From positions 1-64,000 of the forward strand of contig NZ_JARGDO010000003.1 of the NCBI RefSeq assembly GCF_029211185.1: a DNA stretch of 64,000 nt, written 5' to 3'. This DNA is from Tessaracoccus caeni (lineage in GTDB: Bacteria > Actinomycetota > Actinomycetes > Propionibacteriales > Propionibacteriaceae). The position numbers and the translations under genes are program-made. Under the pieces are notes generated by a model that was given only the letters and a program-made list of their open reading frames with translations, made no database searches and was not told the DNA's origin. Shown piece by piece: positions 58,141-64,000 of this stretch (its first letter is position 1; the number at the start of each line of letters is the position of its first letter).

Positions 58141-58755
58141 CTAGAGGCGGGTGCCCTTGCCGCGATGGGGAACGGACGGGGTTCGCGGGCGGACGATCCG
58201 ATCGACGGCCTCGACGATGTCGTCGCGGCTCAGCGGCTCGGTGGCCAGGGCGCTGTGGATGGTGAGACCCTCGATCGCGGCATCGAGGAGACGCGAGGTC
58301 TGGGCGCTGAAGTGGCGCTCCAGCGCAGCGCGGCTGCGTCCCATCCACGTGGAGGTCAGATCGCGGAAGGCCGGTTCGCGGGCGGCGAGGGTGTAGAGCT
58401 CGTGGGTGAGCACCAGTGTGCGGCGGTCGATGAAGACGTCTTCCAGGATGATCGTGATCACGGCCTCGCGGGCCTCGTCGGGGGTGCCGGCCTGCGCCAT
58501 CCGGGTCTCGAAGCGCTGGGCGAACTCGGCGGTGAAGCGATCGAATGCCTCATGCAGGAGTTCGTCGAAGCCCACGAAGTGGTAGGTCATGGAACCGAGC
58601 GGCACGCCGGCTGCCTCGGCAACCTTCCGATGTGATGCGCCCGCCACGCCGTGCTCGGCGACGACGTCCAAGCACGCGTCGATGATCCGATCCCGGCGTC
58701 CGGGGTCGTTGGGTCGCCCGCGTCGCGAGCCGGGCTTGGAATCGGTGGCTGTCAT
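58141..58755 (-). CDS. TetR-family transcriptional regulator
   Basis: A 204-residue TetR-like repressor. The helix-turn-helix is at about residues 22-62: RIIDACLDVVAEHGVAGASHRKVAEAAGVPLGSMTYHF. The C-terminal ligand domain is helical with no assignable ligand. The start ATG at 58755 has a close TTGGG. No palindrome stands out directly upstream, and the next gene in the same direction is a helicase, so its target is unclear. Confidence 0.9.
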   Translation of the reverse strand: MTATDSKPGSRRGRPNDPGRRDRIIDACLDVVAEHGVAGASHRKVAEAAGVPLGSMTYHFVGFDELLHEAFDRFTAEFAQRFETRMAQAGTPDEAREAVITIILEDVFIDRRTLVLTHELYTLAAREPAFRDLTSTWMGRSRAALERHFSAQTSRLLDAAIEGLTIHSALATEPLSRDDIVEAVDRIVRPRTPSVPHRGKGTRL

Positions 58756-58874
58756 CCCAAGACACGATACTGCGGAACCCTCCGCGGAGTGGCGAGCACC
58801 AGCCGTCTCGACACGACATCTAGAAACTCTCGACTCGCCGTGCGCCTTCTGCGGCCGAGTCATCCAGGCGCGGA

Positions 58875-61379
58875 TCAGCCGTCGGTGCGGGCGAACGACG
58901 TGGTGGTGAGCACCAGCTGTTCGGCCTCGTCGCTGGCCGGCAGATCGACGACGGCGGTGATCGACCAGTCGTGGTTGCCTTCCGGATCGGCGACGATCTG
59001 GCGCACGTGCCACTTGGTGGCGTACTTGTCGACGACGAACAGCGCCGGACCGCGGGCGTCGCCGTCCAACAGGATGTCGTCGTGCTCGTCCCAGTACTCG
59101 CCGAGCGCGTCGTCCCAGGCGTCGGCGTCCATCGGAGAGCCCTTGGCCTCCAGCGCGGCCAGGGCGTCGACGTCGTCGTGCGCCGCCAGCTCGACGCGGC
59201 GGAACATGGCATTGCGCACCATGACCGTGAAGGCGCGAGTGTTGGCGGTGAGCCTGGGTGCCTCGGCGACGACGGGCTCCTCGCCGGCGGCCAACGCGGC
59301 AAGGTTGGACCATTCGTCAAGCAGCGAGGAGTCCACCATCCGGGTGATCTCGCCCAGCCACTCGATCAGATCCTCCACCTCGGTGGTGCGGCGCGACTCC
59401 GGCACGGTCTGGCGCAGTGCTCGGTAGGCGTCGGAGAGGTAGCGCAGCACCAGGCCCTCGCTGCGCTGCAGCTTGTAGAAGGCGACGAACTCGCCGAAGG
59501 TCATGGCGCGCTCGAAGAGGTCGCGGACGACGGCCTTGGGTGAGACGGGCGTCTCTGCGAGCCAGGGGTGGGTCTCGGTCATCACGCGGTGCGCGTGCTC
59601 CAGCACGTCGGCCAGCGGCTTGGGCCAGGTCACCGACTCCAGGATCTCCTGCCGCTCGTCGAACTCGACGCCGTCGGCCTTCAGCTCGGCCACCACCTCG
59701 CCGCGCTTCTGGAACTGCTGGGCGAGCAGGATCTGGCGGGGATCCTCGAGCGTCGACTCGATGACGGAGACGACGTCGAGCGCGTAGGTGGGCGAGGTCT
59801 CGTCGAGGATGTCCAGCGCCGCCAGCGCGAAGGCCGAGAGCGGCTGGTTGAGGGCGAAGTCCTTCTGCAGGTCGAGCGCCACCTGATATTTCCGCCCGCC
59901 CGGCGTCGGCCGATCGAGGCGCGAGACGACGCCCGACGCGATCAGCGACCGCCCCAGCGCCAGGGCCCGGCGCAGCAGCTTCCGGCGGGTCGCCGCATCG
60001 GGCGTGGCCGCATGGACGAGGGAGATGACGGCCTCGGCGGTGTCCTGGTCGCGCTCCAGCAGGTTGAGCAGCGTGGCGTGGGTGATCTTCATCCGGGGCA
60101 CGAGCTGTTCGGGCTCCATGTCGATGATCTTGCGGTAGGTGGCCTCGGTGAAGTTCACGAAGCCGTCGGGCGCCTTCTTGCGCTTCACGCGGCGCAGCTT
60201 CTTGGGGTCGTCGCCGGCCTTGGCGACGGCGATCGCGTTCTCGATCTCGTGATCGGGGGCTTGGGCGACGACGTAGCCGACGGTGTCGAAGCCGGCGCGC
60301 CCGGCCCGGCCCGCGATCTGATGGAACTCCCGCGCCTTGAGCAGCCGCTGGCGCCGCCCGTCGAACTTGGACAGCGTCGAGAACAGCACCGTGCGGATGG
60401 GCACGTTGATGCCGACGCCGAGCGTGTCGGTGCCGCAGATCACGTTCACCAGTCCGCGTTGGGCGAGCTGCTCGACGAGGCGTCGGTAGCGCGGCAGCAT
60501 GCCCGCGTGGTGCACGGCGATGCCGTTGTTCAGCAGCTTGGACAGCGTCTGCCCGAAGCCCGACGCGAACCGCACCTGCGCCATGGCCTCCTTGATCTGT
60601 TCGCGCTTGCTGCGGTCGAGCAGACCGGCGCTGAGCAGGGCCTGGGCCCGCTCGACGGCCGCCGACTGCGTCGCATGCACGATGTAGATGGGCGCCTTCT
60701 GCTCGCCGATCAGCAGCTCCACCGTCTCGGGCATGGGGCGCATCGACCAGGCGTAGTCCAGCGGCACGGGGCGTACGGCGCCGCCGATGATCGAGGTCTC
60801 GCGGCCGGATCGTTTCTCCATGTCGCGGGCCATCGACGTCACGTCGCCGAGGGTGGCCGACATGATGATGAACTGCGCTTGCGGCAGCTCCAGCAGCGAG
60901 ACCAGCCAGGCCCAGCCGCGGTCGGGGTCGGAGATGAAGTGGAACTCGTCGACGACCACCTGGTCGACAGCGGCAGAGCGTCCCTCGCGCAACGCGATGT
61001 TGGCCAGGATCTCCGCCGTGCAGCAGACGATCGGCGCGCTCGAGTTCACCGAGACGTCGCCGGTGACCATGCCAACGTTCTCGGCGCCGAAGATGTCGCA
61101 GAGAGCGAAGAACTTCTCGCTGACCAGGGCCTTGATCGGAGCCGTGTAGTACGAGCGGGTGCCCGCCGCCAGGCTGGCGAAGTGGGCTGCGACGGCGATC
61201 AGCGTCTTGCCGGAGCCCGTGGGCGTGGTGACGATGGTGTTGTTGCCCGACAAGATGTCGACGATGGCCTCGTCCTGGTGTGGATACAGCTCGATCCCGT
61301 CGGCAAGGCTCCACTCCACGAACGCCTCGTACAGGGCGTCGGGGGAGCGGTCTTCGGTGAGGTGATCGATCAGTCGCAT
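58875..61379 (-). CDS. Ski2-like DEAD/DEAH helicase with DUF3516 domain
   Basis: An 834-residue RNA/DNA helicase common in actinomycetes. Walker A TTPTGSGKT at about 51-59, motif II DEFHFI at about 143, SAT in MSATLGD, helicase C with AVHHAGMLPRYR, GTDTLGVGINVP and QIAGRAGRAGFD (motif VI), then a C-terminal DUF3516 region (from about 400) ending in an acidic beta-rich part. Expected length. ATG at 61379. Probably acts on structured RNA; the closest known members have no settled role. Confidence 0.93.
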   Translation of the reverse strand: MRLIDHLTEDRSPDALYEAFVEWSLADGIELYPHQDEAIVDILSGNNTIVTTPTGSGKTLIAVAAHFASLAAGTRSYYTAPIKALVSEKFFALCDIFGAENVGMVTGDVSVNSSAPIVCCTAEILANIALREGRSAAVDQVVVDEFHFISDPDRGWAWLVSLLELPQAQFIIMSATLGDVTSMARDMEKRSGRETSIIGGAVRPVPLDYAWSMRPMPETVELLIGEQKAPIYIVHATQSAAVERAQALLSAGLLDRSKREQIKEAMAQVRFASGFGQTLSKLLNNGIAVHHAGMLPRYRRLVEQLAQRGLVNVICGTDTLGVGINVPIRTVLFSTLSKFDGRRQRLLKAREFHQIAGRAGRAGFDTVGYVVAQAPDHEIENAIAVAKAGDDPKKLRRVKRKKAPDGFVNFTEATYRKIIDMEPEQLVPRMKITHATLLNLLERDQDTAEAVISLVHAATPDAATRRKLLRRALALGRSLIASGVVSRLDRPTPGGRKYQVALDLQKDFALNQPLSAFALAALDILDETSPTYALDVVSVIESTLEDPRQILLAQQFQKRGEVVAELKADGVEFDERQEILESVTWPKPLADVLEHAHRVMTETHPWLAETPVSPKAVVRDLFERAMTFGEFVAFYKLQRSEGLVLRYLSDAYRALRQTVPESRRTTEVEDLIEWLGEITRMVDSSLLDEWSNLAALAAGEEPVVAEAPRLTANTRAFTVMVRNAMFRRVELAAHDDVDALAALEAKGSPMDADAWDDALGEYWDEHDDILLDGDARGPALFVVDKYATKWHVRQIVADPEGNHDWSITAVVDLPASDEAEQLVLTTTSFARTDG

Positions 61380-61493
61380 AGCTCGACCACCCTACCCCGA
61401 CCACCCACGCTCTCCTCGAAGGGCGTGGGGTTCCTGACGCGGTGTGCTGAGAGGACTAGAGTCGGGGCCACTTCGTGGAAGGGGGCAGCTGCC

Positions 61494-62192
61494 ATGCCGT
61501 TTTCATTGGACAACGTGCCTACCGAGTTCGGTCTCATCACAGTGGCCTTCGTGCTGTGCAGCATCATCGGCCTGGAACGGCAGTTCCAGCACAAAGCCGC
61601 AGGTGTTCGCACCCACGCGCTGGTGGGGCTGGGCAGCTGCGTGTTCACCTTGATCGGCGTCTACGGGTTCGCTGAGCTGGTGGAGTTCGAGGCCGTCCGC
61701 GACCCTGGCCGGATCGCCGCCCAGATCGTCTCCGGCATCGGCTTTCTCGGCGCCGGCCTGATCTTCATCAACCGCGACGTGGTGCGCGGCCTCACTACCG
61801 CCGCGTCGATCTGGCTGACGGCGGCCATCGGCATGGCCAGTGGCGCCGGTCTGATCCCGCTGGCGATTTTCGCGACGCTGCTCCACTTCGTCGCGGTGCT
61901 GCTGCTCGCGCCGCTGAGTCAGCTCATGCCGCAGAGCGGCGAGCGCGACGTCGTGGTCGTGACCTACCAGGACGGCAAGGGCGTGTTGCGGCAGGTGCTG
62001 CACGCGGCCACCGAGCTGGGGTGCGAGACCACCCTGCTCGACACCCGGTCGCGCACCAGGGACGGAATCCGCTTCGTCGATGCGCAAATGCGCTTCCGCA
62101 AGGGGCCGAGCCTGCGTGAGGTGATGGCGCAGCTCACCGAGGTGCCCGGCGTCGAGGGCATCTCGCAGCGCAACCGCGACGACGACCTCTGA
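61494..62192 (+). CDS. MgtC/SapB-family membrane protein
   Basis: A 232-residue protein. Five hydrophobic segments in the first about 140 residues include the MgtC hallmark blocks IIGLERQFQHKAAGVRTHALVGLGSCVFTLIG and RIAAQIVSGIGFLGAGLIFINRDVVRGLTTAASIWLTAAIGMASGAG. A C-terminal ACT-like cytosolic domain (about 150-225) follows. MgtC proteins modulate ATP synthase or magnesium-related stress; this non-virulence type has no defined role. ATG at 61494 with GGGGG nine bases upstream. Confidence 0.9.
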   Translation: MPFSLDNVPTEFGLITVAFVLCSIIGLERQFQHKAAGVRTHALVGLGSCVFTLIGVYGFAELVEFEAVRDPGRIAAQIVSGIGFLGAGLIFINRDVVRGLTTAASIWLTAAIGMASGAGLIPLAIFATLLHFVAVLLLAPLSQLMPQSGERDVVVVTYQDGKGVLRQVLHAATELGCETTLLDTRSRTRDGIRFVDAQMRFRKGPSLREVMAQLTEVPGVEGISQRNRDDDL

Positions 62193-62230
62193 CCCTGTCG
62201 CCGCAACGCCCCCCAATCCCCCCAGCAATC

Positions 62231-62300
62231 CCGAAAATCGGCCAATGGCCGATTTTCGGCATCAGACACCGCAAAATCGGCCATTGGCCGATTTTCCGGA
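62231..62300 (-). repeat. family 2 paired palindrome, intergenic copy
   Basis: aaaaTCGGCCAATGGCCGAtttt (62234-62256) and aaaaTCGGCCATTGGCCGAtttt (62273-62295), spaced by cggcatcagacaccgc. The spacer is the approximate reverse complement of the one at 20698, so this copy is in opposite orientation. Part of a 421-base gap without other features up to the leader peptide; the T runs may make it a terminator for the MgtC-like gene. Confidence 0.88.
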
Positions 62301-62408
62301 GAAGGGCCTGATGGGGCAGGGAGGGGCGGAGCTCGGGTGAGGGCAGCGCTTATTCCCCTGTTCGCGGTGCGCGGACAGCTTTGACTTGGGTGCCCCCGGT
62401 TGCTGACT

Positions 62409-62501
62409 ATGGACCGCATGAGGAATCTGACGCGATCGCTGCTGGTGCGGCGGTATCACCTGGATTTCCAGCGCGTCTTTTCTGCGATGTGTCGGGCTTG
62501 A
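62409..62501 (+). CDS. cis-acting attenuation leader peptide, 30 residues
   Basis: A 30-codon ORF ending ...VRRYHLDFQRVFSAMCRA, stop TGA at 62499. It matches the actinobacterial leader-peptide pattern RR-x-H-(V/L)-D-x-x-R-V-x-S-A-x-C that precedes sulfur-assimilation genes. A cysteine codon (TGT at 62490-62492) two codons from the end fits cysteine-sensing attenuation: ribosome stalling at low Cys-tRNA would change folding of the downstream terminator. ATG at 62409; a second in-frame ATG at 62418 is possible; no clear Shine-Dalgarno. Confidence 0.8.
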   Translation: MDRMRNLTRSLLVRRYHLDFQRVFSAMCRA

Positions 62502-62531
62502 ACGGCTCGGCGCGCCCTTTTTCCTTCCCCC

Positions 62532-62555
62532 GCCGGGCTGAGTAGCCCGGCTTTT
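62532..62555 (+). terminator. attenuator terminator before sulfite/nitrite reductase
   Basis: GCCGGGCT-gagt-AGCCCGGC followed by TTTT, 30 bases after the leader-peptide stop and 58 before the reductase ATG. A textbook intrinsic terminator placed where it would block the reductase unless an antiterminator forms. Confidence 0.85.
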
Positions 62556-62613
62556 CGTGTCCTGCGGGGCGTGCCGTCGCTACCCGGCCCCCAACCCCGA
62601 ATCCGAGGACACC

Positions 62614-64000
62614 ATGACCACCGCCACTCCCACGGGCGCGAGAGTTCGCCCGCCGCGCGAGGGCCGCAGCAACGGCCAATGGCTCATCGACGGGACGAAA
62701 CCGCTCAACCCGAATGAGGAGTTCAAGGCCGCTGACAACGGCTTGAACGTGCGGGAACGGATCGAGCAGATCTACTCCAAGCAGGGCTTCGCGTCGATCG
62801 AACACGACGACCTGCACGGTCGGATGCGGTGGTGGGGCCTCTACACGCAGCGCAAGCAGGGCATCGACGGTGCCCGCACGGCGCAGATGTCGGCCGACGA
62901 GCTGAGCGACGAGTACTTCATGATGCGGGTGCGCACCGACGGCGGCGCGCTCACGCTCGAGCAGCTGCGCACGGTGGCGCAGATCTCGGTGGACTTCGCC
63001 CGCGACACCGCCGACATCTCCGACCGGCAGAACATCCAGCTGCACTGGATCCGGATCGAGGACGTGCCCGAGATCTGGCGACGGCTGGAGGCCGTCGGCC
63101 TGCAGACCACCGAGGCCTGCGGCGACACCCCGCGCGTGATCCTTGGCTCCCCGGTGGCAGGCATCGCGGCCGACGAGATCATCGACCCGACGTCGGCGAT
63201 CCGTGAGATCGTCGAGACCTTCATCGGCGACCCGGAGATCTCCAACCTGCCGCGCAAGTTCAAGTCGGCCATCACCGGCCATCCGAGCCTCGACGTGGTG
63301 CATGAGATCAACGACATCTCGCTGGTGGGCGTCGTGCATCCCGAACTGGGCCCTGGCTACGACCTCTGGGTCGGCGGCGGGCTCTCCACCGCCCCGCGCC
63401 TGGCCGAGCGCCTGGGCGCCTTCGTCGCTCCCGAGCAGACCGCCGAGGTGTGGCACGGCGTGGTGCGGATCTTCCGCGACTACGGCTACCGGCGCCTCCG
63501 TAACAAGGCCCGGCTGAAGTTCCTGCTGGCCGACTGGGGGCCGGAGAAGTTCCGCCGCGTCCTGCAGGACCAGTACCTGGGCTACGAATTGCCCGACGGC
63601 CCGGCTGCGGTGGCCGACGGCAGCCCCAGCGACCACGTCGGCGTGCACGAGCAGAAGGACGGCAAGCTGTACGTCGGCCTGGCGCCGATCGTCGGGCGTT
63701 CCTCCGGGTCGGCGCTGCTGACCTTGGCGGACGCCGCCGAGGCCGCGGGATCGGGTCGCATTCGACTCACCCCGCACCAGAAGCTGGTGGTGCTCGACGT
63801 CGACCCCGCGCGCGTCGACGGCCTGCTCGAAGCGGCCGAGGGGATCGGCCTGACGGCGTCCCCCGGGGCGTTCCGCCGGCACACCATGGCCTGCACCGGC
63901 ATCGAGTTCTGCAAGCTGGCCTTCGTCGACACCAAGAACACCGCCACCAAGACCGCGCTCGAACTCGACGCGCGGCTCGACGGCATCCAGATCGGCGCGC
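62614..64000 (+). CDS. ferredoxin-dependent sulfite/nitrite reductase, 5' part
   Basis: The first 462 codons of a sirohaem reductase of the NirA/SirA family, running off the window. ATG at 62614 with GAGG upstream. Blocks: GRMRWWGLYTQRKQGIDG (substrate-side arginines), ISVDFARDTADISDRQNIQLHWIRIED, NLPRKFKSAITGHP and RRHTMACTGIEFCKLAFVDTK, which holds the first two cluster cysteines; the second pair lies beyond the window. It reduces sulfite (or nitrite) with ferredoxin. The sulfur-type leader peptide upstream favours sulfite reduction. Because there is no stop codon within the window, it is easily missed in an ORF scan. Confidence 0.92.
   Translation, partial: MTTATPTGARVRPPREGRSNGQWLIDGTKPLNPNEEFKAADNGLNVRERIEQIYSKQGFASIEHDDLHGRMRWWGLYTQRKQGIDGARTAQMSADELSDEYFMMRVRTDGGALTLEQLRTVAQISVDFARDTADISDRQNIQLHWIRIEDVPEIWRRLEAVGLQTTEACGDTPRVILGSPVAGIAADEIIDPTSAIREIVETFIGDPEISNLPRKFKSAITGHPSLDVVHEINDISLVGVVHPELGPGYDLWVGGGLSTAPRLAERLGAFVAPEQTAEVWHGVVRIFRDYGYRRLRNKARLKFLLADWGPEKFRRVLQDQYLGYELPDGPAAVADGSPSDHVGVHEQKDGKLYVGLAPIVGRSSGSALLTLADAAEAAGSGRIRLTPHQKLVVLDVDPARVDGLLEAAEGIGLTASPGAFRRHTMACTGIEFCKLAFVDTKNTATKTALELDARLDGIQIGA

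Overview
High-GC Gram-positive DNA, almost certainly an actinomycete. GTG starts are common and Shine-Dalgarno sites are purine-rich. The iron boxes are IdeR/DtxR-type, there is a SigE-type sigma fragment, and a sulfite/nitrite reductase gene is preceded by the actinobacterial cysteine-type leader peptide. The overall content would fit a Propionibacteriales/Propionibacteriaceae genome, but that placement is inference. The first 130 bases are G/C homopolymer runs that look like a poor contig end. I found no rRNA, tRNA, CRISPR array or transposase gene.

Layout. 0.2-8.3 kb: housekeeping genes (DUF3817, SURF1, a Ddl-type ligase, a class I aminotransferase, a membrane-anchored protein plus thioredoxin, a SWIM/SNF2 helicase). 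8.5-27.4 kb: an iron-acquisition island with IdeR-like boxes, four secreted proteins with lysine-rich Ig-like tails, a six-gene FecBCD-type ABC transporter operon carrying two more surface proteins, and a MATE exporter. 27.5-31.5 kb: a membrane protein/XRE pair, trxB, a lactonase-fold protein and a 3-hydroxyisobutyryl-CoA hydrolase-like protein. 31.5-36.9 kb: a glycerol regulon (glpF, glpK, SorC-type regulator, glpD). 37-39.9 kb: a Na+/H+ antiporter behind an unusual pair of RNA hairpins, a sigma factor lacking region 4, and tdk. 40-45.4 kb: livKHMGF plus a CBS-ACT protein. 45.6-51.6 kb: an aldo/keto reductase and an uncommon minus-strand cluster (J-domain/pseudokinase-like, vWA, PurA paralogue, NrtR-like Nudix, small acidic protein). 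51.6-58.8 kb: an oxidoreductase, Mpg glycosylase, MFS transporter, tartronate semialdehyde reductase and glycerate kinase, MarR and TetR regulators. 58.9-64 kb: a Ski2-like DUF3516 helicase, an MgtC-like protein, then a leader peptide, a terminator and the 5' part of a sulfite/nitrite reductase running off the end.

The most striking non-coding content is three families of palindromic repeats. Family 1 (core GAGGTGCG...CGAGCCTCGAAAAGAG) occurs at about fourteen places, often in 64-bp tandem units, and supplies the stop codons of several flanking genes. Family 2 is a paired TCGGCCAATGGCCGA element, found once between genes and once in frame inside a large surface-protein gene. Family 3 is a 79-bp hairpin that flanks the MarR gene. 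A family 1 element is also embedded in a 106-bp tandem duplication that copied the start region of glycerate kinase into two 32-codon upstream ORFs.

How genes appear to work together: iron-starvation expression of surface proteins, transporter and exporter through IdeR boxes; glycerol uptake, phosphorylation and oxidation under one SorC-type regulator; branched-chain amino-acid uptake; glyoxylate-type carbon to 2-phosphoglycerate through GarR and glycerate kinase; and sulfur-responsive attenuation of the reductase. The cluster at 47.0-51.5 kb is the best candidate for an undescribed system.
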